A stretch of DNA of 64,000 nt from an uncultured Pelagibacteraceae bacterium. GTDB lineage: Bacteria; Pseudomonadota; Alphaproteobacteria; Pelagibacterales; AG-422-B15. Location of the stretch: assembly GCA_902619105.1 (NCBI GenBank), contig CACNCV010000004.1, positions 1 to 64,000 of the forward strand, written 5' to 3'. Below are positions 8,389-16,625 of this stretch, piece by piece (position 1 is the first letter of the stretch; each line of letters starts with the position of its first letter). The translations under genes and the position numbers were made by a program. The notes under the pieces were generated by a model, which worked only from the letters and a program-made list of their open reading frames with translations, made no database searches and was not told the origin of the DNA.

Positions 8389-9501
8389 ATGAAATTACAA
8401 CATAAATTTGGCCTATTACTATCATCTCTATCTTTATGCTCCTTTATTTCTTCTGCTGAGGCTGAACCAAAAGTTGTAACATCAATAAAACCAATACATT
8501 CACTTGTAAGTTATGTTATGGATGGTGTTGGACGTCCTGATCTGCTTGTTGACGGAAGCTCTTCTCCTCACACATTCCAATTGAAACCCTCACACGCTAC
8601 AATGCTACAAGAAGCAGATATCGTTTTTTGGATCGGAGAAGACTTAGAGTCGTTCTTGGAAACACCTCTTGACTCGATTGCTGCCAGTGCAAAAAGAGTA
8701 ACACTCATGGATTCTGATCAGATTGAGCTTCTAAAATTTAGAGAAAAAAATGTATTTGATGATCATCACGATGATCACGATGACCATGATGAACACGAAG
8801 ATCATGCTGATGAACACGAAGATCATGCTGATGGACACGATGATCATGACGAACACGACGAACATGACGAACATGACGAACACGACGAACATGATGAACA
8901 CAATGAACACGAAGGTCACGACGATCATGAAGAACACGCTGACGGACATAACGATCATGATGAACACGAAGGACATGATGATCACGGTCACCATCACGGT
9001 GAGCACGATATACATTTTTGGCTAGATCCAGAAATCGCAAAAACAATTGTAAGTATTGCTTCAGAAGAATTATCTGAAATTGATCCTGCCAATAAATCAA
9101 TTTATTCATCCAATGCTGCGAATGCTATTAATGACCTTGACCAGTTAATAGACAATACAAGATCAAAAATAAATAGTGATGCAAAATACATTGTGTTTCA
9201 TGATGCCTATCAATATTTTGAGCAGAGATTTGGTATTGAAGTAATTGGTGCTCTTACTGTAAATCCTGAGGTGTTGCCTGGTGCGAAGCAACTTGCAGAA
9301 ATAAGAGAAGTTATTGAGCATGAGAGTGTTAATTGTTTATTTTCAGAGCCTCAATTTAACCCAAGTATTGCAGAAACAATTGCAAGTGATACTGGTATAA
9401 AGTCTGCAGTTTTAGATCCATTAGGAGCTGAATTGGAGCCAGGAAAAGATCTTTATTTTGATCTAATAGGTGACATGGCATCTTCATTTGAAAATTGCTA
9501 A
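8389..9501 (+). CDS. znuA: Zinc ABC transporter substrate-binding protein ZnuA
   Basis: The frame stays open upstream to 8284, but that would cross the Zur box and promoter. The ATG at 8389 starts a proper signal peptide (MKLQHKFGLL to about SSAEA) and gives 370 aa. It is a periplasmic cluster A-I binding protein: H61 in SSPHTFQL is the first zinc ligand, further ligands lie in HFWLDP, in VFHDAYQYF and near the C-terminal DPLGAELEPG. Between the first two ligands is a His/Asp/Glu-rich loop of about 85 residues (124-208), far longer than in most ZnuA proteins. It captures zinc for ZnuBC and is Zur-repressed. Confidence 0.94.
   Translation: MKLQHKFGLLLSSLSLCSFISSAEAEPKVVTSIKPIHSLVSYVMDGVGRPDLLVDGSSSPHTFQLKPSHATMLQEADIVFWIGEDLESFLETPLDSIAASAKRVTLMDSDQIELLKFREKNVFDDHHDDHDDHDEHEDHADEHEDHADGHDDHDEHDEHDEHDEHDEHDEHNEHEGHDDHEEHADGHNDHDEHEGHDDHGHHHGEHDIHFWLDPEIAKTIVSIASEELSEIDPANKSIYSSNAANAINDLDQLIDNTRSKINSDAKYIVFHDAYQYFEQRFGIEVIGALTVNPEVLPGAKQLAEIREVIEHESVNCLFSEPQFNPSIAETIASDTGIKSAVLDPLGAELEPGKDLYFDLIGDMASSFENC
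8755..9014 (+). repeat. In-gene tandem repeat coding the His-rich loop of ZnuA
   Basis: About 260 bp built largely on 9-nt units (gaacacgac and variants) encode repeated DEH and DDH triplets with interspersed ADG and GHHHG. Length probably varies among relatives. Open frames on both strands here (for example 8731-9109 reverse) are by-products of the repeat. Confidence 0.85.
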
Positions 9502-9519
9502 TTCTACAAAATATTTTTC

Positions 9520-10167
9520 ATGAGCTTATTTAAAGCTGACAATCTAGAATCTTTAAAAGAATTCAAGGATACTGACTATAAATTAGGTATATTGGAGCGT
9601 GAACAACCTGAGGGTGCAGGTTCTTTCTTTCAAAAATTAATGAAAAATGACTTTGGAATTGAGGGCACTCTTAGTTCAATTAATTTGAAAGAAGATTTAA
9701 AAAATTTGGTCCAGGAAATAATTCCTAACCAGTTAAGTTCAACTGAGTTTTATAATTATTGGCTTGCAGATATGGAAACCGTTTGTAGAATATTCTTACT
9801 GATTGAAAAAACTGACACACTTTGCTTTTGGCTTGGGACAAAACGAGAGTGTAGACGTTATCATGTTGATAACGTACCAAGACGTCTTTTGGTCACTTAT
9901 GCTGGACAAGGTACAGAATGGATACAAAATCAGGATGCTGACCGTCTAGCCTATGAGGCAGGTGAACCAAATGAAAAGATCGTTAGAGATAAAAGTAAAT
10001 TACATTTCATTGATAAATGGAACATTGCAATATTTACCGGTGGTAGCAATGGTATACTTCATCGCACACCTGATTCTGCTCTAAATGGTCCTTCAATATT
10101 AATGAAACTTGATCATCCGGAGTATTTAAATTCTGTATATTCTTCAGAAGTTCTTAAATTAAATTAG
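9520..10167 (+). CDS. DUF1826 protein, zinc-regulon associated
   Basis: A 215-aa protein matching DUF1826: the blocks CRRYHVDNVPRRLLVTYAGQGTEW and, near the end, FTGGSNGILHRTP are its hallmark. No signal peptide or membrane segment is visible, so it is probably cytoplasmic. It begins 18 bp after znuA on the same strand with no terminator, so it should share the Zur-controlled transcript. DUF1826 genes are known to cluster with Zur and COG0523-type zinc GTPase genes, but the molecular role is not established. The conserved H-V-D and L-H-R-T-P residues resemble a metal-binding cupin-like site, which is my inference. Confidence 0.82.
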   Translation: MSLFKADNLESLKEFKDTDYKLGILEREQPEGAGSFFQKLMKNDFGIEGTLSSINLKEDLKNLVQEIIPNQLSSTEFYNYWLADMETVCRIFLLIEKTDTLCFWLGTKRECRRYHVDNVPRRLLVTYAGQGTEWIQNQDADRLAYEAGEPNEKIVRDKSKLHFIDKWNIAIFTGGSNGILHRTPDSALNGPSILMKLDHPEYLNSVYSSEVLKLN

Positions 10168-10168
10168 A

Positions 10169-10792
10169 TTAAATTAAATCAAACTTTTTTTTCTCAAAAT
10201 CATACGTCTCTATAGATCCAGATCCAATATCATTCCAAACCCCATAAAGCATAATTTCACCTGACTTTACTTCAGTATTTATAAAGGGATATTTACTTAA
10301 GTTCTCTAATGATACGATAATGCTTTCTTTCTCCATGTACTTAACTTTCTCATCGTTTCCTTCGCCTGAAATGTTATCGTATACTGGTTTTAGTAACTTA
10401 AGCCAATTAGAAATTGATGAGTTATCATCAAAATTATTTTCATAACACATATGATACCCATTCTTTATACCTCCACATCCTGAGTGCCCAATTATAATAA
10501 TATTTTTAATATTTAATGCCTTTACACCAAATTCGATAGCTGCAATTGTTCCGCTATGCTCCGTTAATTGACTATAGGGTGGCACTATATTAGCAATATT
10601 TCTATGAACTAGCATTTCACCAGCTTTTGATTTGAATATAGCATTCGGATCAACCCTTGAGTCTACGCACGATATGATCATGTATTTAGGTGACTGACCT
10701 TCTTTTGCAAGTCTTTCAAAGTGATCTTTTTCTTGCGCGAAAGAGCTTTCTTTCCAGTCTCTGTATTTATTGATTAGATCTTTTGGTAACAT
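10169..10792 (-). CDS. Beta-class carbonic anhydrase
   Basis: A 207-aa beta-carbonic anhydrase interconverting CO2 and bicarbonate in the cytoplasm. The zinc site is complete: C42 and D44/R46 in SCVDSRVDP, then H103 and C106 in IGHSGCGG. Length is normal. It starts 4 bp after the DUF3604 gene on the same strand and probably shares its transcript. It ends 1 bp from the convergent DUF1826 gene. As a zinc enzyme beside a zinc uptake locus the placement is notable, but I see no Zur box for its transcript. Confidence 0.93.
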   Translation of the reverse strand: MLPKDLINKYRDWKESSFAQEKDHFERLAKEGQSPKYMIISCVDSRVDPNAIFKSKAGEMLVHRNIANIVPPYSQLTEHSGTIAAIEFGVKALNIKNIIIIGHSGCGGIKNGYHMCYENNFDDNSSISNWLKLLKPVYDNISGEGNDEKVKYMEKESIIVSLENLSKYPFINTEVKSGEIMLYGVWNDIGSGSIETYDFEKKKFDLI

Positions 10793-10796
10793 TCAC

Positions 10797-12725
10797 TTAT
10801 TTATTTTTTATCCAAATAGGTGAAGACCATGCCATCTCACGCGTAATTTTTGGATAATTTTTAGCAGGTTTTTCATCAATTCTAATACTATCATAAGTTG
10901 ACCAACGACATGTAGGATTTTCGATAGCTCTTGCATAATAAAATGTATTTTGATCAGGTGTATACTCAGTATCAGTCCAAATTACTTCTAATCGATCAGA
11001 TCCATAGTTTTCATCGAAAGAACAATTTTCAAAATTTACACTTGCTTTAGTTTCCTTACATTTGTTGTTTCTATTATTTATTTCTCTATCATCACTACAA
11101 ATCACGTCGTAAACAACTTCATTTATTTTTCCATTCTCAGACCATCCTTTGATAATTTGAATTTTGTCTAAAGGTGCACTCAACGTGTCTCTCTCAGCAG
11201 TGATATAAAATTTAGGTTGCTGCATCGAACCATTCATTACTGTACTTCCCATTGGATGACCATTTTTATAAGACTCAGCTATTGGGTCTAATGAGTTTAG
11301 TAATTCTTCGGTACCATTGAAATTTAGAAAAAATCTTAATTTAATTCTCGTACCACTGGTCGCATACACTTCTTTTTTTTGCATTGCCTCAAACAATGTA
11401 TCTCTATTATTTTCCTCAGCCCAAATTGCGGCTAGTCCGCCTGGATTATTTACTAGTTGAGTTAAAAGTAAACCATCCTTCACTCTCACTTTAGATGGTC
11501 CAACAAAACTAGTGCGACCTCTGTAATCCCATTCCTCAGTATCCCCAGGATTTGAATTATGTGAGTCAGAACTACCAATCATACCAAAATCAAGTGGATT
11601 AAAGCCTATTTTATCTTCGAGGGTCAGTCCAATTTTTAGACCATCGCGCGCCATAGAAGTTTCCTGAATACAAAGAGTATCATTATCTTTTTTACACTTT
11701 GGATAAAACTGCTCAATATCGCATTCTTCATCTGTGCTTCCAAAAAATGTACTGCACTCAGAACTTCCTTTATCTTGAAAAATTTCAACTAACGGTTCGT
11801 TATCATTTCTGAGTTTCCAATCATCAATTGTATATTTATCATTGTCTATGGTGTGATTTGCAAACGCATATCCCCATGATCTATTACCGTTGTGCGGTAT
11901 TGTCATAAATTCACATGGATGATTGCAGTTTTCTATCAATTTTTTCCACAAATCAATGGCAGTATGTGCATCAAACAGCGAATAAGCTTTTTCTGGAACT
12001 GTATTATTTTTAAATATGACGTTCCTGTGATTGTATCCACCATCAGGTAACGTAGGTGAATATTCGTATGCAACGAAAGTTGTAAATTTTCCAGGCTCAT
12101 AATGAAGATCTGCAGCTTTTATAATTTTATCCCATGTTGATCTTACAAAACGCTTTTCTTTTTCCTTATCTCCTATTGCTTCGGACATGATACTGACCGG
12201 TGGTCGCGCAACAGAAGTATCACGCAGACCAATAAAAAAACGATAGCTAGGGGACTCCAGTCTTTCACATGTAAGTCGTGATTCATCAGTAATTTCTGGG
12301 TCAGCACAACTTTCTTGAAGTCCAAATGTTTCTGCGTGATCAGTAACAGCTGCAAAGTCAAGTGGTCTTGAAATTTGCATTGTTTCGCCAAACATATTCT
12401 GCATTGGTTCACCTTTTGCAAAATTATAAGTCTCTTCTAGGCCGTAACGATTTCCAAAAATATATGAGTCGAATGATAAACTGGAGTGAACATGAAGATC
12501 ACCAAAGTATACATTTTTATTTTTGCTTGGCTTTTTAAACTCAAATGGTTCAAAAATGGTTTGCTTGGTAATATTTTCTCTTTGCTCTTTTGCTTCTTCG
12601 GATAGTTTTTGAATATCTTCCTTTGACAGGACAGGTACATTGTATAAGTTGTATAAATAAAGAGAACCAATTAAAATCAAAAAACCTAATGTACTGAGTA
12701 GGATAATCCAATAAATTTTTCTCAT
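10797..12725 (-). CDS. DUF3604 protein (PHP-like, membrane-anchored)
   Basis: A 642-aa protein with one N-terminal membrane helix (residues 4-26) and a large domain outside it. GDLHVHSSLS (H78, H80) and AAVTDHAE are metal-site motifs like those of PHP-type phosphoesterases, and the length and blocks such as IGSSDSHNSNPGD fit DUF3604. Several Cys pairs in the C-terminal half may form disulfides, consistent with a periplasmic location. The substrate is unknown. It diverges from the Rieske oxygenase gene across 45 bp, and a carbonic anhydrase gene follows 4 bp downstream. Confidence 0.82.
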   Translation of the reverse strand: MRKIYWIILLSTLGFLILIGSLYLYNLYNVPVLSKEDIQKLSEEAKEQRENITKQTIFEPFEFKKPSKNKNVYFGDLHVHSSLSFDSYIFGNRYGLEETYNFAKGEPMQNMFGETMQISRPLDFAAVTDHAETFGLQESCADPEITDESRLTCERLESPSYRFFIGLRDTSVARPPVSIMSEAIGDKEKEKRFVRSTWDKIIKAADLHYEPGKFTTFVAYEYSPTLPDGGYNHRNVIFKNNTVPEKAYSLFDAHTAIDLWKKLIENCNHPCEFMTIPHNGNRSWGYAFANHTIDNDKYTIDDWKLRNDNEPLVEIFQDKGSSECSTFFGSTDEECDIEQFYPKCKKDNDTLCIQETSMARDGLKIGLTLEDKIGFNPLDFGMIGSSDSHNSNPGDTEEWDYRGRTSFVGPSKVRVKDGLLLTQLVNNPGGLAAIWAEENNRDTLFEAMQKKEVYATSGTRIKLRFFLNFNGTEELLNSLDPIAESYKNGHPMGSTVMNGSMQQPKFYITAERDTLSAPLDKIQIIKGWSENGKINEVVYDVICSDDREINNRNNKCKETKASVNFENCSFDENYGSDRLEVIWTDTEYTPDQNTFYYARAIENPTCRWSTYDSIRIDEKPAKNYPKITREMAWSSPIWIKNK

Positions 12726-12770
12726 AATATCTAGTCTTAGACAATATAAGGGTATAAAATTTTTACAAGC

Positions 12771-13913
12771 ATGTCAGAAGGATATATTTTAAAAAAAACT
12801 GAAAAATCTCTACCTTTAAATTGGTATTTCAATCAAAAGCAATTTGATAAAGAGATTTCAAAAGTTTTGTCTAAAGAATGGCTATACGTTTGCCACGTGG
12901 ATACTATTTCAAAACCTTTATCTTTTCACACAGTTGAAATTAGTAAATTTAATATACTTATTGTTCGTGATAAAGAAGGAGAAATAAATGCTTTTTATAA
13001 TTCATGTAGTCACCGAGGTTCAATTTTAAAAAAAGAAAAAAGTGGCAAACTAAAATCAAATTTACTAGTTTGCCCATATCATCAATGGTCATATAACGCT
13101 AGCAATGGAAATTTAGTTAGAACTACATCTATTATTGATCCTAAAAATTTTAGAAAAGATGAAAATTGTCTAACAAAAGTAAAAATTAAAGTTTGGAATG
13201 GGTTAGTTTTTATTAACATGAATAAAAACGCTAAATGGAATGCAAAAAAAGTATTTCCAGATTACAGTGATGCTTTTTCTCAATTGAATGTCAGTGACTA
13301 CCAAATTGGCCATACCTGGAAGAAAAAAATAAAGTGTAATTGGAAAATATTTTGGGAAAATTATAGTGAATGCTTACATTGTCCCAACCTTCATCCTGAA
13401 CTATCTGACCTAGTCCCTATTTATGGAAGAAGGTTAGTAGATATTAAAGATGATCCAAACTGGAAACGTTTTACTCATCATGATGATCCAAAGTACAAAG
13501 GTGGAATGAAAAAAGGTACTGAAACTTGGTCAATGAATGGAAGCGCACAAGGTCATCGAGTAGAGTACTTGGAAAATCAAACCGATTTTCCTGGTTACAT
13601 TTACATGACTACTTGGCCTTCTATGTTTTTAGCAATATTTACTGACCATATAAGAATGGTTCGTATTCTTCCTTTATCAGAGGAACTTACAGAAGTTACG
13701 GCAGAGTGGGTATTTAGAAAAGAAACTCTCAAAGATAAAAAATATTCAATGAAAAATGTTGTTGATTTTGCTGTATTAGTCATGAAACAAGATGCAGAAG
13801 CTTGCGAACTGAATCAAAAAGGCATACATAATCCAACAAGAAAAAATGGAACATTAATGCCTGAAGAGTATGAAATTAGAAGGTTTCACAGCTGGCTAAG
13901 AAAAAAACTATAA
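12771..13913 (+). CDS. Rieske non-haem iron ring-hydroxylating oxygenase, alpha subunit
   Basis: A 380-aa oxygenase: Rieske [2Fe-2S] ligands C79 and H81 in CSHRG, then C101 and H104 in CPYHQW, followed by a catalytic domain with NYSECLHCPNLHPELSD, which holds the bridging acidic residue and the two His of the mononuclear iron site. Such enzymes hydroxylate aromatic rings or demethylate quaternary amines using electrons from a separate reductase, which is not in this window. An M20 amidohydrolase and an M24 hydrolase follow closely, so the three may form a small catabolic operon for a nitrogen compound (inference). Substrate is undetermined. Confidence 0.87.
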   Translation: MSEGYILKKTEKSLPLNWYFNQKQFDKEISKVLSKEWLYVCHVDTISKPLSFHTVEISKFNILIVRDKEGEINAFYNSCSHRGSILKKEKSGKLKSNLLVCPYHQWSYNASNGNLVRTTSIIDPKNFRKDENCLTKVKIKVWNGLVFINMNKNAKWNAKKVFPDYSDAFSQLNVSDYQIGHTWKKKIKCNWKIFWENYSECLHCPNLHPELSDLVPIYGRRLVDIKDDPNWKRFTHHDDPKYKGGMKKGTETWSMNGSAQGHRVEYLENQTDFPGYIYMTTWPSMFLAIFTDHIRMVRILPLSEELTEVTAEWVFRKETLKDKKYSMKNVVDFAVLVMKQDAEACELNQKGIHNPTRKNGTLMPEEYEIRRFHSWLRKKL

Positions 13914-13923
13914 ATTATTCCAA

Positions 13924-15087
13924 ATGAATTCAGTTACACAAAATTATGAGAAGGAAATGCTTGAGTGGCGTCATGATTTTCATGCGCATCCTGAGCTAAA
14001 TTTTGACTTAGATATAACCTCATCAAAAGTTGCAGATATTTTAAAGAGTTTTGGACTGGAAGTACATGAAGGCATAGGTAAGACCGGAATTGTTGCTGTT
14101 CTCAAAAATGGAAACAGTAATAAAAGTATTGGTATTCGTGCAGATATGGATGCATTACCGGTAACAGAGGAAAATGACTGCACGTATAAGTCTAATCACG
14201 AAGGTAAAATGCATGCGTGTGGTCACGATGGTCATACAGCAATGGCTCTAGGTGCAGCTAAATATCTAAGTAATACAAAAAATTTTAACGGAACTGTTTA
14301 TTTTATTTTTCAACCTGATGAAGAAAAAACTCAGGGAGCTCAAGCAATGATAGATGATGGGCTGTTTGAAACGTTCCCAATGGATGAGGTATATGCTTTT
14401 CATAATTTGCCCGGTATGGAACTTGGAACCTTTGCAACAAGAGCAGGAACTATCACTGCAAGCGAAAGTTTATTTAAAATTGAATTAAGAGGTCAGGGAG
14501 GTCATTCAGCCTTGCCACACATGGGCGTTGATACTATTACAGTAGGTACTCAAATAATAACAGCTCTTCAATCAATTGTTTCGAAAAAAATTAATCCAGC
14601 TATGAATGGTGTTGTTTCAGTCACAAAATTTGAGTCTGATGGCAATGAAAATATACTGCCCGGTCATTCTATCATTTCAGGTGATGCACGTGCGTTGTCA
14701 CCAGAAGCCAATCAAATTATTGAACGCAGCATGAAAGATATTGTAGATGGAACGGCGAAAGCACATGGTGTCGATTATGATTTTAATTACCTCACAAGAA
14801 CAAACATGACAATTAATTCTAGAGATCAAGCAGCTTTTGCAAGTAAGGTTGCAGCTGACCTATTTGGAGAGGATAAAGTAGATGGAAATTGTGATCCAAA
14901 ATTATTTTCTGAGGATTTTGCCCAGATGCTAATGGTTAAGCCTGGATGCTATATTTTAATTGGAAATGGAACAGAAGGAACTCATGGACAATCTTTACAT
15001 TCTTCAAATTATGATTTTAACGACAAGCTTCTTGTCATTGGTTCATCATTTTGGTCTAAACTTGTTGAAGAAAGACTTAATGATTAA
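13924..15087 (+). CDS. M20 family amidohydrolase (hippurate hydrolase-like)
   Basis: A 387-aa metal-dependent amidase that removes an acyl group from an N-acyl amino acid or similar amide. Metal-site motifs are MHACGHDGHT (residues near 98-107) and the PDEEKTQGAQAMID block. The central dimerisation domain begins around ESLFKIELRGQGGHSALPH. It starts 10 bp after the Rieske gene, and its TAA overlaps the ATG of the M24 gene (TAATG), which indicates coupled expression. It is not related to the AstE-type deacetylase DoeB/EutE. Exact substrate unknown. Confidence 0.88.
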   Translation: MNSVTQNYEKEMLEWRHDFHAHPELNFDLDITSSKVADILKSFGLEVHEGIGKTGIVAVLKNGNSNKSIGIRADMDALPVTEENDCTYKSNHEGKMHACGHDGHTAMALGAAKYLSNTKNFNGTVYFIFQPDEEKTQGAQAMIDDGLFETFPMDEVYAFHNLPGMELGTFATRAGTITASESLFKIELRGQGGHSALPHMGVDTITVGTQIITALQSIVSKKINPAMNGVVSVTKFESDGNENILPGHSIISGDARALSPEANQIIERSMKDIVDGTAKAHGVDYDFNYLTRTNMTINSRDQAAFASKVAADLFGEDKVDGNCDPKLFSEDFAQMLMVKPGCYILIGNGTEGTHGQSLHSSNYDFNDKLLVIGSSFWSKLVEERLND

Positions 15088-16256
15088 TGATATTTTCTAA
15101 AAGTGAGTATATTGAAAGACTAAATAAAGTAAAAAAATCAATGCAAGAAAAGGGTATTGATTTATTAATCTCTCAAGATACAGCAAACATAAATTACCTT
15201 ACCGGTTATGATGCATGGTCTTTTTATTATGCTCAATGTGTAATTATACATATAGACTCAGAAGAACCTTTACTTTTCGTACGTGATCAAGATGCTGGAG
15301 GGGCATTCCTTCAAAACTGCTGGTCACAAGAAAATATAATTGTATACGCTGAAAAATATATACATACATGGCCAAATCATCCTTATGATTATTTGATTGA
15401 AATAATTAAAAATAAAAATTGGGACAAACTTTCAATTGGACTTGAAATGGACAGTCATTATTTCACGGCATTTTGTTATAAAAAATTATTAGATGGGCTT
15501 CCTGATGCCACGTTGAAAGATTGTGAGCGCCTTGTGAATTGGGTACGATTTGTGAAATCAGATGCTGAAATTGATCTAATGAAAAACGCCGCTTTAATTA
15601 CTGATAAATCAATGCAAACTGCAATTGATGTTATCAATCCAGGTGTTAGACAATGTGATGCAGTTGGAGAGATACAAAAAGCAATGTTTTATGGAACTCC
15701 AGAGTATGGAGGAGAATATTCAAGTATAGCAACTTTACTTCCAACTGGAGCTGGGACTTCTGCCTCACATCTAACGGCTACGCAGGAAAGATTTGTTAAG
15801 GGCGAAGCAACAATAATTGAAATTGCCGGTGTTTATAAAAGGTATCATGCACCACTTGCAAGAACAGTTCTGCTTGGAAAAGCAGAACAAAAAAAAATTG
15901 ACGCCATACATGCAACTAATGAGGCGCTAAATGAGGGTATATCAGCCATAAAGCCAGGCAATACAGCAGATGATGTTGCGCAAAAATTTTGGGCAGTATT
16001 AGATAAATACGATATCAAAAAGGAATCTCGGACTGGATACTCTATTGGAATTGGTTATCCACCTGATTGGGGTGAGCACACAATAAACATATCAAAAGGT
16101 GATCCAACTATTTTACAGCCAAATGTAACCTTTCATATGATTGCTGTTATGCAATTTGGTGATTGGGGAGTAGAGGCAAGTCACTCATTACGTGTTACAG
16201 AAAGTGGCTCAGAAAAGTTTTCAGATTTCTCAAGCGATTTATTCATAAAAGAGTAG
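15087..16256 (+). CDS. M24 family hydrolase lacking metal ligands (EutD/DoeA- or creatinase-like)
   Basis: A 389-aa pita-bread fold protein: N-terminal creatinase domain (DLLISQDTANINYLTGYDAWSFYY) and C-terminal M24 domain. The two Asp of metallo-aminopeptidases are replaced (IIEIAGVYKRYHAPLARTV where D-x-G and S-D-x-T-R would be), and the G-H-G-I-G His motif reads SIGIGYPPDWGEHT. It is therefore probably metal-free, like creatinase and the ectoine hydrolase EutD/DoeA, with which the GYPPDWGE stretch agrees. It would open a C-N bond in a small osmolyte-like compound. Ectoine cannot be asserted because no DoeB-type partner is present; an M20 amidase overlaps it instead. Confidence 0.82.
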   Translation: MIFSKSEYIERLNKVKKSMQEKGIDLLISQDTANINYLTGYDAWSFYYAQCVIIHIDSEEPLLFVRDQDAGGAFLQNCWSQENIIVYAEKYIHTWPNHPYDYLIEIIKNKNWDKLSIGLEMDSHYFTAFCYKKLLDGLPDATLKDCERLVNWVRFVKSDAEIDLMKNAALITDKSMQTAIDVINPGVRQCDAVGEIQKAMFYGTPEYGGEYSSIATLLPTGAGTSASHLTATQERFVKGEATIIEIAGVYKRYHAPLARTVLLGKAEQKKIDAIHATNEALNEGISAIKPGNTADDVAQKFWAVLDKYDIKKESRTGYSIGIGYPPDWGEHTINISKGDPTILQPNVTFHMIAVMQFGDWGVEASHSLRVTESGSEKFSDFSSDLFIKE

Positions 16257-16265
16257 CAGATAACT

Positions 16266-16288
16266 GGGAATGAGCGTCCCTTGTTTTT
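16266..16288 (+). terminator. Weak terminator-like hairpin after the M24 gene
   Basis: GGGA (16266-16269) and TCCC (16277-16280) form a 4-bp stem with a 7-nt loop followed by TTGTTTTT. It sits 10 bp past the stop of the M24 gene in an 85-bp gap. The short stem makes this tentative. Confidence 0.4.
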
Positions 16289-16341
16289 ACTAGAGAATCC
16301 ATTAAATATTGTATAAAGTAGCGCAATTCACGGAGTTAATT

Positions 16342-16530
16342 ATGGGTATTCATCACGATTATAAATCAAAACGTGGGGAGAGAGCGATGGCCAAGCAGCA
16401 GAAACGTGAGGCTAAGTTTTCTGATAACACGGATAAAAAAGAAGAAGAAAAGCTCATCAAAGAATTAAAAAAAGCAGGGTTAAATAAAGATGAAATCAAA
16501 CAATTCCTCGAAGGAAGAGCAAAAGGATAA
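16342..16530 (+). CDS. Small basic protein, 62 aa
   Basis: The frame is open from 16309, but the ATG at 16342 has GGAG 8 bp upstream and is the better start (62 aa, MGIHHDYKSKRGERAMAK). A third candidate, ATG 16387, also has a purine-rich GGGGAGAG ahead of it and would give 47 aa starting MAKQQKREAK. The product is highly charged with an alpha-helical C-terminal half ([21 protein letters not shown]), cytoplasmic, and of unknown function. Small proteins like this occur in alphaproteobacterial genomes. Its end overlaps the next small gene in another frame. Confidence 0.65.
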   Translation: MGIHHDYKSKRGERAMAKQQKREAKFSDNTDKKEEEKLIKELKKAGLNKDEIKQFLEGRAKG

Positions 16531-16624
16531 AAAGCTCGACAGCACAGAAAGGCTTGCTGAGGCACTAAGGCAAAATTTAAGAAAAAGAAAAGAGTTTCAA
16601 AGAAGGCAAAAGAAAGAAGATTAA
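16490..16624 (+). CDS. Small basic helical protein, 44 aa
   Basis: ATG at 16490 to TAA at 16622-16624, overlapping the preceding small gene by 41 bp and ending 1 bp before dcd. The core [20 protein letters not shown] resembles a short conserved alphaproteobacterial protein with an ALRxNLRRRK stretch that often lies beside cell-wall or nucleotide genes, as here near dcd and murA. That recall is from memory of such genomes, not a search. The protein is too short for usual gene callers. It is likely RNA- or ribosome-interacting given its charge, but no function is known. Confidence 0.6.
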   Translation: MKSNNSSKEEQKDKKLDSTERLAEALRQNLRKRKEFQRRQKKED

Positions 16625-16625
16625 T

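Noticed and set aside
5808-9014. Short regular repeats as a CRISPR array
   Set aside because: Units are 9-18 nt, without unique spacers, and code for in-frame His/Asp/Glu.
8731-9109. Long reverse-strand and shifted frames across the ZnuA His-rich loop
   Set aside because: Same cause: repeat DNA with few stops in any frame. The ZnuA frame explains the region.
10169-12725. Zur control of the carbonic anhydrase/DUF3604 transcript
   Set aside because: No Zur-like palindrome in 12726-12770 or before the carbonic anhydrase gene.
13924-16256. Complete ectoine degradation pair DoeA-DoeB
   Set aside because: DoeB/EutE is of the AstE/aspartoacylase family; the partner here is M20, so only the M24 half fits.
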